Shown here piece after piece: positions 44,090 to 55,928 of a DNA stretch of 64,000 nt. The translations under genes and the position numbers were made by a program. The notes under the pieces were generated by a model that had not been told where the DNA came from, did not search any database, and saw nothing but the letters and a program-made list of their open reading frames with translations. This stretch comes from Isoetes taiwanensis. Its lineage: Eukaryota; Streptophyta; Lycopodiopsida; Isoetales; Isoetaceae. The stretch spans positions 36,495,107 to 36,559,106 of the forward strand of contig JAJEKV010000002.1 of NCBI GenBank assembly GCA_021234155.1, given 5' to 3'. The stretch's first letter is position 1. The number at the start of each line of letters is the position of its first letter.

Positions 44090-44765
44090 TCTATACGTGG
44101 TAGAACATGCAGGATTTGAACCTGCACTTTTTTTTTTTGCCTTGTGTCCAGCGCCTGCACGATAGAAGAATGCTGACCATCACGACTATAGGATGCCCTT
44201 TTTTTTTTGACAATCATGTCATGCAACAATAGCCAGTGGGTTTTGAACCTGGACAGGGGAACACCCATATCCATTGGTCTAACCACCAGGCTATGATCGC
44301 CATGACATAGATCATCCATGCCACCCAATAATGGTCAGTGGGATTTGAGCTTGGACAGGGGACACCCATATCCAACAGCCTAACCACTAGACTACTACTG
44401 CGATAAGCACTTTTCATAGATCAATCACGCCACCCATTGATAGCAAGTGGGGTTTGAGCCTGGGCGGGGAATACCCGTAACCAGTAGCCTAACCACTATA
44501 CTGCCAATGCGATAAGCATTTCTGCCATGTAAGCAAAGGGAATCCCATAGTAACTATGTAGCACGTCGTCTATTGAACAGGCTATATATATGTATAGGTA
44601 TGCACATGTACTTTATTGTTTTGAGATGGATATCTCATTTCATCTCTTTTTTTTTTTTCCTTTTTTTTAACCACCCGATGATAGTCAGTGGGTTTTGATC
44701 CTGGCTAGGGGCCACCTATAACCAAAGGATTTACCACTAGGCCATCACCGCGATGGATGGTTTTT
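44090..44765 (-). repeat. Tandem tRNA-like (SINE head) modules
   Basis: Five minus-strand units at about 44,100-44,190, 44,228-44,300, 44,330-44,400, 44,440-44,510 and 44,680-44,760. Each has a box A-like TAGTGGTTAGG (or a variant) and a box B-like GGTTCAAAACC about 35-45 bases later. In one unit ATAGCC and GGCTAT could pair as an acceptor stem. They are diverged and have no clear anticodon arm or poly(A). They look like tRNA-derived SINE heads or decayed tRNA genes amplified in tandem. Confidence 0.6.
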
Positions 44766-44794
44766 AGTTGTTCACTTTTATCAAACTTGGTCGA

Positions 44795-45067
44795 GGGAAA
44801 TCCCGTTATAATCAAACAGCACGTCATGCATCACACAGGCGGGTAATAGTACCCGTTAAAGTATAGGAAAAATACCTTATTTGAGTCCAGTTGACGTATG
44901 ACGTACTTGCTTAACCTACAACTGAAAAGGGAAATCCCGTTATAATCAAACAACACGTCATCTATCACACGGGCAGACAATAGTACCTGTTAAAGTATAG
45001 GGGAAGTACCTTATTTGAAGTCCAGTTGACTTATAACGTACTTGCTTAATTTGCAACTAAAATGCAA
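44795..45067. repeat. 144 bp tandem duplication
   Basis: Two units start at 44,795 and 44,939 with GGGAAATCCCGTTATAATC, share TAAAGTATAGG and CAGTTGAC, and diverge by about 10 percent. No function seen. A run of twelve G lies just beyond, near 45,101-45,112. Confidence 0.85.
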
Positions 45068-45280
45068 GGAAACATGTTTGTGATACCGGCCGAGAGAAGG
45101 GGGGGGGGGGGTCCGCCTTACTTGAACTCCAGTTCTCTATCACTTTCCTGTGGAAGGGTATTGAGGGAGTTATATGCAACTACCACTTACTGCAGTGGTG
45201 GAAATTCCTTCAAATTTGTTAGCAAGGTAACACGCATCAATGATAGATGTATGATATGCTAGAGGAAATGTACCTTTTTG

Positions 45281-46588
45281 TTAGAGTAGCTCCTTGTAGA
45301 TGACGTTCACAGTACTTCTGGTTATGTTCTTTGGGGAGAGGAGTATTAGCAGGTCTTGTCTGTTTCGTACACGCGTAAAGGCCGTATATAACTGGCCATG
45401 TGCAAAGACATTTGTGCGCAGATCAATGACCACTCGATCCAATGTTAAACCCTGACAGCTATTAAACGTGGTTGAATACGATAGTCGGAGTGGTAATTGT
45501 CGTCGATGAATAGTCCATGGGCGGTTTTCTGGTTGATAGAAGAAATCTGTTCTGGAAATCGGGTACATGTTCCCTTCTGGATCACCTAAAACCCTCACCA
45601 TTACAAACTTCTCATGCATCGATTCAATCACAACTCTAGCATTCTTCACAAGTCCCTTCTCCATGTCTAATCGTTTCATCACATGACATATCGCCCCCAC
45701 CTTAAGTGTGAGTTCATGATTGGGAATCCCAGAGTGTGTGAAATTATTCAAGAAATCCGATGTTGCGTAGGGATGGTCATGAATAAGTTGGTCTTGTTCG
45801 GTTATATGATCATGGCTGTAATACAACTTATCCTGGTTAGGAACCCTGCTTAAGACCCGACCATTGAAATCGTCAACGTGCCTGTTAATTGGAGCGAGGG
45901 AAACTCGTTTGTCACATTCGACTGGATCGTGGAGGATATTTGTTGGATAGAGGAATTCAACTGTATCTGCAATGTTTGTAGTTATGTTGAATAAATCCAA
46001 CGATACCGTAGTTTGTTCCCAGTTCTCCCCGATATTGTCAACAAAATGCATGAGCTCTGGATCTCCTGCATTTCGTATTGGTTGATGCAACCTCAACACG
46101 CGAAAGACTTTCCATAACGACGATGATTTTATAGATGCACTGAATGCTGCAATTCTTCCCCCACCCTTTACTACAGGTGCGACTTGCCTAAAATCACCAG
46201 CAGCTATGAAATGTTTTCCACCAAAAGGAAGATTGTTTCCACACAGTCGTTGCAACACATGATTTACGCTTTCTATTACGGCCTTATTGGCCATTGGAAA
46301 CTCATCCCAGATAATGACCTTAGCCGCAGCGATGAGTTGTGCTGCTCCTGAATCGGGGTCCAACATCGAATGAAGCCCAGCATTATTTTCAATTACAGGG
46401 ATCTGAAATAGGGAATGCGCCGTTCGCCCGCCTGCATATAGTCGGGCTGCCAGTGCCGTTGTACCACATGGAAGGACTATGCCTCTGTTGCTGCGTATGA
46501 GAAAGCATATGCATTTCAAAACAAATGTTTTCCCTGTGCCAGCTTTTCCATCTACAAATATAGGGTCATTGCTTAGAGGAGATTCCAA
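45281..46588 (-). CDS. Helitron copy B helicase part (Pif1 type)
   Basis: An open frame of 435 residues, a fragment of the Rep-Hel protein. Walker A GKAGTGKT is at residues of about 13-20, followed by Q/T motifs (CGTTALAA), Walker B IIWDEFPM near residue 92 and GDFRQVAPVV near 131. The Helitron helicase signature NRHVDDFN and the C-terminal TFNSCQGLTLDRVVIDL and QLYTAFTRVRN come later, as in Pif1 helicases. It unwinds DNA during rolling-circle transposition. Its upstream end was cut from Rep by the TIR transposon 6 bases before the apparent start, so the apparent Met is not a true start. Confidence 0.88.
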   Translation of the reverse strand: MESPLSNDPIFVDGKAGTGKTFVLKCICFLIRSNRGIVLPCGTTALAARLYAGGRTAHSLFQIPVIENNAGLHSMLDPDSGAAQLIAAAKVIIWDEFPMANKAVIESVNHVLQRLCGNNLPFGGKHFIAAGDFRQVAPVVKGGGRIAAFSASIKSSSLWKVFRVLRLHQPIRNAGDPELMHFVDNIGENWEQTTVSLDLFNITTNIADTVEFLYPTNILHDPVECDKRVSLAPINRHVDDFNGRVLSRVPNQDKLYYSHDHITEQDQLIHDHPYATSDFLNNFTHSGIPNHELTLKVGAICHVMKRLDMEKGLVKNARVVIESMHEKFVMVRVLGDPEGNMYPISRTDFFYQPENRPWTIHRRQLPLRLSYSTTFNSCQGLTLDRVVIDLRTNVFAHGQLYTAFTRVRNRQDLLILLSPKNITRSTVNVIYKELL

Positions 46589-46593
46589 CCATT

Positions 46594-46614
46594 GGGTTAA
46601 AGCATGGTATAGTG
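46594..46614 (+). repeat. Left terminal inverted repeat of 10.1 kb transposon
   Basis: 21 bp, the exact complement of 56,702-56,722. The next bases (GCTCAA) still resemble the right end's inner sequence. Confidence 0.95.
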
Positions 46615-47569
46615 GCTCAATATGTTAGTTTTGCAACATCAAATAATAGATCCAAAATAGTGGGAATTTTAGTCCAAAAATAGCTCCAAGAACTTCGACC
46701 AACTCGAATGGCGAGAATGACGGAATTTTGGGGGGAACTCGTTTGAAGCACCCAAGAGCTTAGCCTTTACCGCATCTCCAGAACCAGATGTTCACACACA
46801 GACGCCTCCATCAAGAACACGATTTGGGGGCTTGCAATTGTGGCGTCAATTAAACAGTTACAACAGGATTTCGAATTTTTCAAGGTCGAATTTGCACTGC
46901 ATGTATTGACAGGGTGACAGGGAAGCTACCATTTGAAGATTCGAAGTTATTGAGTAAGATTGGTTATGCACATAGACTATTACAATTTTTTCTTTAGCCT
47001 TGGCATTCGATTTGCTTCACCCCTTTATTCTAGCTTTGGTGGAACCTTTTAAATCCACTCTTTGGAGTCGGATTTGTGAAGACCTGAGAGAATTTTTTGG
47101 TTCCCAGATAAGATAAATTTTAGATATGAGCAGCAAAGCCATCTAACTGTGGCCAAGAATTTCATATTAAAACTTTTCAAAGGTTGAGCAATATGAAAAA
47201 AGTGGCTGCCATTTAGAATACATTTGTTTTGTTCTGAAATTCTTATTAAAGAAAGCATTGTTGATTCTGACATTATTAAAGTCTCAACGCATGTATATGT
47301 AAATGGTCGTGTGTTTCTTGTTATTTGCTTTAGCGGTGCTTTTGCTTTTATTGAAGCTAACGGTGTAAGTGCACATTTGCGTGGAAGTTTTGCACATTTG
47401 TAAGTCCGCAAAGCTTGCATTTGTATCATTTTTGGTCAGGCCCTAATATTAGTCAATGACTTGCTACATATCAAAGAAAGATAATGATCACGACATAAAA
47501 GAGTTTAGAACACTCATTTTCCCAAAGAAGTCTTTCTTTTTATTATTATAGTCGGTTTGTGGTTTGTAA
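46615..47569. other. Left subterminal region of the 10.1 kb transposon
   Basis: About 950 bp without a gene I recognise. A minus-strand 126-codon frame (47,049-47,429) has no motif. Confidence 0.5.
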
Positions 47570-50110
47570 TTGTGCTTTTCATTTTTATTTTCGGGTTCAT
47601 GGAAGAAGATAAGCGAGCGTGACCGACAAAGAGAGGGGATCACCTATAAGGATTTGTATAAATCTGAGGAGAAGGTCGATGACATTGAGAGATCACGGAA
47701 GATGTGGGGTGAGAAAGTGAAGGGTAGAGCTTGTTACTGTATACAAGCTTCTACAAGAGAAAAGAAAGAAGGAGTTCATGGATCTATACAAGAAAATATT
47801 CAACAGAGATAAAGTTTTAGGCGGGCAGGTTCCAGGTGCTTTAGCGATGGCTTTTGTGTTACATTGCAATGGGCAGACGATAGATTGGCTTAGCTTTTAT
47901 GAGCATGCATCTTCAGCCTCAAGAACTAAAAGAATGAGTCATAGTGCTGAAGATGTCGTTACAATTGATGAAGAGGAGGAGAATGACGTACCTAAAGTCA
48001 TATCGTCTCCAAGAGCACCCAGCTCCTATGTAACATCTAACACTAAGCGAGAGCAACTTCCAAAGACAATCCACAAGGTAATTTAGATGTATCTTTCTTG
48101 TTTGATGAGTGTATAGATAAGTTGGCAGTTTGCCATAGTTCATAGTTTGTGTCTGTGTCGTTTGCATACGTTTAAATTTCTGTTGTTTATTTTGAGCTCG
48201 TGTTCATGTTAGTTACATTTGACATTTGAGTGGCAGTGTTAGTTTTAGTTAGTGAAGTCTTATTTTTAGTTAGTGTTAGAAGTTGTTTATATGCAGTAAT
48301 AGTTGCAGTGGCAGTTAGAACTGGTGGAGTTCTAGTTTGGTGTTCAATTTGCAACTTTGGCGATTCTGATTCGAGTTGAAACTACTTTGAGTTACTGATT
48401 CGAATGTCGATTCTGCAGTGTAGTGTCACCGCGATTCGAGTTGCAACTCTTGTTAGAGTTATAGCTCGAATGTCGATTCTTGCGATGTAGTTCTGATTCG
48501 AATGTTTTTGTTGGTAGTAGTTGCAGGTTGGTGGTAGTTTCAGGTTTGTTTTAGTTTCAGTTAGCTATTAGTTGCGGTTTCAACTCAAACAATGCTCATT
48601 TGTTGTTGCGGTTTGTATATACAATTTTGTCTAATTAGATGCATGTTACAAAGAATGTCAACGGGTTTGAAAGAATGGATTTCGGGGATAGAAGATAAGA
48701 TTAGCAGATTGGCATTGGAAAGCCGTCCAATGAATGACGATGCAATGACTTAACCGACAAAATCAAAGGCCTTGGCGATAAACAAAGCACACTTGGAGGG
48801 TGACATTGGCGGATATGAAGCATTAATTGCAACCTTACCCACTATAGCAAGGGTTGGCATTGAGGTCGTCATTGACCCTCTGAAAAAAGAACTTGGCGAG
48901 ATTACACCATGTCATAAAGGATGCAAGTAGCGACACATTACTTTCAGAAATTTCTAGGGATGGCACATTGGATGAGCTGAAAAAGTTAAAATCTTGTCTT
49001 AAAAAGAATGTTACTTGCTAGACAAACTATGAGTCGATCATTTGATTTGGATCCTTCACGCCACGAGGGAGCAATAGTTATGAGTATCTGAAGGATAGTA
49101 TTGAATTGAACGAAGCGTGCCCATTTTGTCACGGATCATTGAAAACAGATGGCATGCTTCTACCTACCATTGTTGCAATGCATGCATGCGTATCATCTCC
49201 CTTGTTGTCTTGTGCATTTCGTAGTTGAACATTATCACTCTTTTGCCTCATTTTCTTTTAACTATTTAACCATGTATGTCTCTTGTGTAGTGTATCGGAA
49301 GAATGTTTGCGAGATCCATTGTGAGCACAAGATATCAATGACATGGATATCTCTACTTGGTCCGAATCGGACGAAAAAGAGTGCAAATGAACACAATGAT
49401 AGAGTCTTGTGATGGTTGGTTGTACATTTATGATAAGTTTGAAATGATCATACCTTATATTGAGGAATGTTTATGCATGTGGAGCAGATAGGAATGGAGG
49501 ATTTGCAATGGCTGCCTTTACTCCAACATCCATGTCCTCTGCCAAGGAAAACAAAAGTTCTTTGCCAAGACGTTTGAGTGCTGATTTGACCGTTGAAGAA
49601 GAACACAAAAAAGATCGCGTTAGTCATTACTGAAAATAATGTCAAAGAAGGTAATGTAATCTTTGTATGAGTTGAGGTTATATGCATGTTTAAAATGACA
49701 TGCGTTTATGACAGTAGGTGCAGGTTATGAAATTGTTACTGCAGGTTTTGATTCGAACACCAAGGTTAAAGAAGTTTTAGCTGATATTAAGAGTGAAGCA
49801 TGTTTTGAAGTTGAGAATGACATTTATCTTGAAGAGACAGAAGATTTGGCCACAATGTCACTTCCACCAGGTAGCTTATAGAAAAATGGAAAGGTCAATA
49901 AGTGAGTTCTTAGTCCTTACAATATTTAAAGCGTTTGCAGATAAAGAACATATGCCGGAGAGGCCATATCATGGACAAGAACTAAGTGATACTGCATCAT
50001 CACCTAGTATGAAAAGCAAAGTTGATCACAGTCCATGTAAGGAGAAAAGAGGGACTAACCAGGCCTTAAGCAGTCAATTTGAGAAGAAGAATGTTGAGTA
50101 CCACTCGTGA
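47570..50110 (+). pseudogene. Unrecognised spliced gene inside the TIR transposon
   Basis: Plus-strand exon pieces. 47,778-48,078 encodes MDLYKKIFNRDKVLGGQVPG, ends with an acidic patch (DVVTIDEEEENDV) and is followed by a GTAATTT donor. About 48,635-49,020, after ATTAG, contains GDIGGYEALIATLPTIARVG with two stops. Near 49,110-49,150 there is a CPFCHGSL Cys pair. A frame at 49,793-50,110 precedes the HAD ORF. Stops and frame changes show decay. I do not recognise the family. The VVTIDEEEE patch resembles a SUMO-interacting motif followed by acidic residues. Confidence 0.45.
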
Positions 50111-50277
50111 AAAGAATTATGCGTTGAAGGAGCGAGTATAGGCAGCCCGAAACAAATAAGTCAATCCTTGAGATCAGAGGAATCATATTCACCTGGTAAC
50201 TTAGAAATTCCATCTCTTAACTTCCACTTAGTACGTGTTTTTAACATTTAAATTCTACAGGAAGTACAAGAGAGCAG

Positions 50278-51003
50278 ATGGCTACTATAAAGAAAAGTAA
50301 ACGTGGCGGTGACATACATAGCAGTCCCTCTATGTTGCGAATCAATAAGCGGCTTAAACTGCCTATGAAGCTTTTAATTTTTGAGCTTGAAGGAGTTTTG
50401 TGCAAGCTGTTTGAGAAAGGGGAACTATTGCCCAGCAGCCTTCAAGATGATGCAGAGGCAAAGCATCTCAATCTCTCAAAGATATTGGTTTTGCGTCCAA
50501 GAGCATTCGAGTTTTTGGAATGGTGCGTGGAGCACTTCAGGGTTGCTATCTGGACAACATTGACGAGTGTGGCTGCAAATTTAATCCTGAAGCATACCTT
50601 TTCAAGGAGTCTTAGAGACAAGTTGCTATTTACTTGGCACTCAGATGTGTGCACAAACACATCATTTAAAGTGAGCAAAAAGCCTATTCTGCTGAAAGAT
50701 CTCAACAAGGTCTACCACGACTCTAGATACAAGGGAACATGGGCTGAACACAACACAGTTTTGATTGATGACATGTTATACCGCGGCTACAAGAATACTG
50801 CGGGCACAGTAGTGACCCCAAACAGTTATCAGCCATCTCGCCGTGAAGGTAATTTTCTCTTGGAGCATTTGAAACCTTTCCTTGCGGGGCTGTTGGAAGT
50901 TGAGAATGTGAAAGACTACGTGCTTGAGAAGAAACTATCCAATCTGTTGGATAAAGAATCTAAGCAAGCAATGGATATCCTGAAAAAGTTTAAGTACTCT
51001 TGA
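50278..51003 (+). CDS. FCP1-like HAD-family protein with altered active site
   Basis: A 241-residue open frame. Residues of about 30-200 match the FCP1 homology (NIF) domain: LLIFELEGVLC, LRPRAFEFLEWC, VAIWTTLTS, KLLFTWHSDVC, the HAD motif III-IV region TVLIDDMLYRGYKN, and TPNSYQ. The family removes phosphate from proteins such as the RNA polymerase II tail using DxDG(T/V). Here the nucleophile Asp is Glu (ELEG), so phosphatase activity is doubtful, while the later IDD pair is kept. It resembles plant HAD proteins of the Ublcp/FCP1-like type more than SSPs. It may be the last exon of the gene upstream. It lies within the TIR transposon, either captured from the host or an accessory gene. Confidence 0.75.
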   Translation: MATIKKSKRGGDIHSSPSMLRINKRLKLPMKLLIFELEGVLCKLFEKGELLPSSLQDDAEAKHLNLSKILVLRPRAFEFLEWCVEHFRVAIWTTLTSVAANLILKHTFSRSLRDKLLFTWHSDVCTNTSFKVSKKPILLKDLNKVYHDSRYKGTWAEHNTVLIDDMLYRGYKNTAGTVVTPNSYQPSRREGNFLLEHLKPFLAGLLEVENVKDYVLEKKLSNLLDKESKQAMDILKKFKYS

Positions 51004-52790
51004 TGTACCTGATGCCAGATTTGCATTTAACATTTTGGATAATGAAGTTTGATTATGGTTGGTGATTGATCAAAGATCATGTTGTTGCCATCTTGATAAT
51101 GTAAATTGATGTACTTTTTGAACTGCATTTGTTTTTGATGTTCAACATTGTCTCTGCTCTGATTTGGAAGTGCATCAGTTGTAACTAGTTTGGTTTTTGT
51201 ATTTCCTTTGACAGTATTAAGTAGGACTTGCAGAAAAAGATGATTCACATAGTAAATACATTAATAGATCTGGAGAAAAGAAATTACACAGGTTTACGGT
51301 CAAAAAATAAATTACACAAAGTTTACGTCAGATATTAAGGTCTTGTCCAAGTAGGACTTGCAGAAAAAGATGATTCACATAGTAAATACATTAATAGATC
51401 TGGAGAAAAGAAATTACACAGTTTCTGGTCAAAAGAAATTACACAAAGTTTCTGTCATATATTAAGGTCTTGTCCAAGGCTTGTCGAAGCCTTGAGTCCT
51501 ATACTTTTGTGTTAATCTGTTTGTTGTAGAAGAGGATTAGAGCCAGGAACTGAGGTCTTTTCCAAAGAGGTTATCCCATATCTCGTCCAAATAGCAAAAA
51601 ACTGTCTCTGTTAACAAACCTGCAAAAACCAAACAGATACTATTGCATCTCAAAGGAGGCAATACTGTCAATGTATGTCTCATCAGGAATGGTAGGAATC
51701 TTTGGATCATCAGAGTTTATGGCAGTATTGAACAGTTGGTTATAGGATTGAGTGAACAGATAGGTAGTGAATAAGTTCACAGTATTAACTAGCAATGAGA
51801 TTAGCTATAGTTTCACGAAAATTTTGCAAAAGGATAGCAATGAGATTAGCTATAGTTTCACGGAAATTTGGCAAAGTTCACAGTATTAACTAGCAATGAG
51901 ATTAGCTATAGTTTCACGAAAATTTTGCAAAAGGATAGTAATGAGATTAGCTATAGTTTCACGGAAATTTGGCAAAAGGAATGGCTGCTCATGGATTCCA
52001 GGGTGCCAGGGGTCCATGAACAACCAATCCAACCTAAATTTGTGCATAGGTCCAAGACAACTGTGCATCAAGAAGGCATCCAATGCCCCCACATTAACCC
52101 ATTTACTAGAAATAATTTTTTAATTGCTTATATGTGAAGCCCTTTCATTTGGGTTAGGTTTGTGGGATATACGCCAGCAATAACCATTGGTTTTTTTTTC
52201 TAGGGTTCACGGTTCACTTCCTTCCAGATCTGCCCTAAACCTGAAGTCGCCAGCAAGAGTGGTACATGTATGAAGTGATGGGTCCTTCCTATGCATGCGA
52301 ATTCTACTAGGAGCAGAAAAGATGCTTTTTATAAATATATTTGCCTAATTTGGTTGCATGGCCTTTTTGGGTTGGCCTTTTTTTATCTGTATCAGATGCT
52401 ATATTTAGAGCGGGACTTTATGTATGCAATCTGATTTGTTCCAATCTGTTTGTAATATAAGTGTTCATGTTTTGTATCAGGAAGTTTTGTCTTAGAGCCC
52501 TTCCAAATCAAAACAGTGATAATACAAATACACATCCAATCTGATATTTCCAAACCAGAGCAGGGATATTTGTTTTATTCAAGAAAAAGAATAATTACAA
52601 TAGAAGTCCAAAATTTGACTTCAAAATTAATCGTTTGTTGATGATGCAAAGAAAAACATCAACAACATAATAACAGCATACATCATAGCTGCACACAATA
52701 TAAATCAGACCCTTCGATCTGTTTGTTTCACTTAAAGCTTCAAGTACAGGAACTGCAACACTAACTACATTCCAACTGTAAACTGAATAT
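51004..52790. repeat. Transposon middle: two tandem repeat blocks, no gene
   Basis: 51,222-51,473 is a 126 bp unit twice (GACTTGCAGAAAAAGATG start). 51,774-51,976 is a 101 bp unit twice, each made of two 47 bp units (AATGAGATTAGCTATAGTTT), so a nested repeat. Nothing else is recognised between the convergent genes. Confidence 0.85.
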
Positions 52791-55700
52791 TTAATCCTCT
52801 TCGTCTGATAGCACATCAGGGAGATTGTCTAAAATCTTTTCACTGTCAGCTTCACAAAGTTTGTAAACAACCTGGTTTCCTTTCAGCCTATGTTTTGCTT
52901 GTGCCATATCAAGTCTTATTGAGCAAACTTGGGTAGCATAAACAATGCCTTTTGGCTCGTTAGAACATAAAGTGTAACCTGTAAGCGATCTTGGGACTTT
53001 TTTGTAGTAAGTTCCCTCTAAAACTTCTTCCCCTTTATAAAACCAATTCCCATAGGCTTCAAAATCTGTCTGAACCACATATTTCTCTTTCGTACACAAT
53101 AATATCCAAAATAAAGTGTCCTCATCATTGTCCTTTGGAGCGGCGACAAATGGGTTATCTCCTTCCCTTACCAAATCACTCAACACACAGTTTTGCATCT
53201 CCGGAAAATAGAGCTCTTTCGGATCTGCGCCTTCATTCATTCATCAGCTATAGCCTTGCTTGGCTCAACAACTACTGAGCTCCCAATCATCTACATATTC
53301 CTTGTTCAGACACTTCTCCCATTGTGCATCAAGGCAATATGCACAAAAACAAGATAAACGCCTTATATGCAATTGCGTAGGAGATGCTAAGTTAAATGCA
53401 TGCACAGAATGAATGTTCCTCGTGTCCTCCACAGTCTCAGCACCCCATGCATTCTTTCTATCCACATTTTTCACTTCCCAAAACGACCTTCTTCTTGGTT
53501 TCTTGTTCACACTTGAAGATGGAGCAACAAAGTGAAATTCTCCCCGGCTATATTCACAATATCAGCGACACATTCTACTTTTTACGATGTGATCTCTTCA
53601 TCATCTCCCTTAGCCAATTGTTTCAACTCTGCAGCCTTCCCATCATGCTCCCTTTGCGTGATTGGAGCCGAAAAAATTCCACATCATTTCAATGAGTGTC
53701 TCATGAGAATACCTTCCTACAAAATAGAATGGCGGGCAGCTTTGAATTGGGATGCAGCTCCATCCGAAAATACCCAATGCTTTTTGGATGTATGCCCTCG
53801 TTCTTTCATGAATTCGTGATGCATCATAAATGCATGCTGGACCGAATAGTGTGTCATGTTTTGTATCATCAGATATATAGTAATGGGTGTCCTTGATGAC
53901 ATCACCTGATGAAGGCTCCAAATAGTATGTGATTTGTACAAGAATGGTGACCTGTTTGCTTGTCCAGTACGCAGATTGAACTTGATCCCCGCGAATCGAT
54001 TGTGAAGTTCTCTGCAAAGTCTACTACAGATACAATAACCCCAAAAAAGGAGGTTGTCTAACATATCCCTAAACTGCATCGCTTGCCATTTGTGCCTAAA
54101 GCTGTGCACTGGAAACTTTGCCAATCTGTCAATCAATGTGTGCATAAGATCTTTTGGTTTTGTTTTCCTCCACAGACGCTGGAGTACTTTCTTGGGTTTC
54201 CCCCACTTATCCTTACCTCCTTCCTCATAATCCCAAGCTCCCAACTCACAAATCCTTCTTCTGGACAACTCTAGAGGACACACAATTGTAGCCGAGACAC
54301 ACCACACTGCTCACAATCTCCATAAATGCAATCTTTCTTGTGGAATTCTTGATTTTCTTCTTTAGGACACAATATGGATTGCCAGAGCTGAGTGGTTGAC
54401 TTATACTTCTTAGTCTTGGCAGCACATAGTTGGCCTGTAGATTGGCATACCTCACATGCACAGGTGCAACATTCTACATGCATATTTCTAAGTGAATTTA
54501 AGCCATCCAAGAGCATCTGCAGTCTCACATGATGAATGCAACAACATGAATTGAACTGTTTCAATTTCATTACATACCATGGTTTTAGTTTTTCAAATGC
54601 TCTTTGGCCAATTGTAATTTGTGGGTGCTGCTCTTTGAATTTAATGAACATCTCTGACTGCAAAAAACATAATCAAGAAATATGTGAGTAACAAGTCAAA
54701 TAACAAGTACACATGAACATGTAACTCTACTCTAACTGCAACTATAAACTGCCACTGTAACTCACTATGACAACAAAAACACAAACTACAAACATACAAC
54801 CTGCAACTAATGGTCATAACTGCAACACCAACTGTAACTGCAACAAACATAATCACAAACTGCAACCACTGACATAACTCGAACACTTGCTGAAACACTA
54901 ACTGTAGTCTAACTATTTAACATGCTCTCTGCAACACAAACTGAAACTATGTAATGGAGCTCAAACACTAAGCGCAACATCAATGCGGACTAACAACCTA
55001 AGTTGAATCTCAACCACCAACTGCGCAGCAAAGCAGCTTCGAAATGTTTAAGTTGCATATTAAGAACTGTACTTCAAACCTTATTTGCAACACCAACTAC
55101 ATCTACATAAGCTGCAACAACAACTACATCTACAAATGATGCACATATCACCAAAAATCAACAAAAGATAATTTGCACTGAGTATCCTCCGGATAATGTG
55201 TAGCATGTCCCTCCTTCACATTTCTTTCCGGTCTTACGAACTTCACATCCTTTGCATTAGGGGAAACTCTTGTATTTGTGTCCCAAAAACTTTGAACCAG
55301 TTCAATGACATATTTGTCAATTGAATCAAACCTCCGTGACCTTCTAAAATATACCCATCCCTCCTTATTAAACTCCACTTCTTTATGTTTTTCCTTGGTC
55401 GCTGCAATACATCTAGGATGGACTCCCAAAACTTTTCCCAAACTTCTCTTGCTAATAGCTTGATTTAAAGTCTCCTTCCCAATAGACATGGCAAGTACAC
55501 TTCTTCTTGCAGCCATAGAATCTAAACTACTAGATCCTTTTATAGTCCGAATAGATTCTCGAATGTTCTCAATCACATGGCTTTTGACTTCTCAATCCTT
55601 CAAGTGATCAGCGGTGACATCCTTCATTTCTTTGTGCTTCAAGAAATCATTTAGCACTTCCCTTTTATCTTCCAAATCCATTTGACAAACTTGCCTTTTG

Positions 55701-55928
55701 AATGAGAACACTAGATTAGACACAATCTTTTGTTTACTCACTTGATTGGCATAAGCTTTGGACTCCAAAGATCAAAGCATTCTTCTCTTCTTTTTTTCTT
55801 TTCTTTGTTTCCTCTTCTTTAGAGTCTCCTGCTCTCTTGTCCTCTTCCTCTTTCCCATAAAGTTTCTTTGCTCCACTTCTTCCATCTTGATTGCTCGCAA
55901 ACGCCACCTTCGCACCTATAATAGTCAC
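52791..55928 (-). pseudogene. Transposase-like gene, family unnamed, decayed
   Basis: Minus-strand pieces in order: an AT-rich Lys/Glu N-terminus (55,734-55,928); SFWDTNTRVSPNAKD and RNVKEGHATHYPEDTQ (55,148-55,576); a Cys region CCCIHHVRLQMLL ... CTCACEVC (54,440-54,560); and HSFRHKWQAMQFRDMLDNL. Then come VDFAENFTI (about 54,015-54,030), QSAYWTSKQVTILVQITYY, YYISDDTKHDT, WVFSDGAASQFK (about 53,760) and WNFFGSNHAKG (about 53,660). A Cys cluster LSCFCAYCLDAQW follows (53,325-53,365), and a last domain with YGNWFYKGEEVLEGTYYKKV (52,940-53,060) resembles BAH-type folds. Asp in VDFAEN and in FSDGA and an acidic residue near the HAKG motif could form a DDE/D site. The same motif order occurs, from memory, in uncharacterised cnidarian and other invertebrate proteins. 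At least three frames are used between 53,640 and 54,060. Confidence 0.65.

Noticed and set aside
46605-46614. CACTA-like sequence in the terminal repeat (TAGTG / CACTA)
   Set aside because: It faces inward; the real outer ends are GGGTT, set by the target duplication and the Helitron frame.
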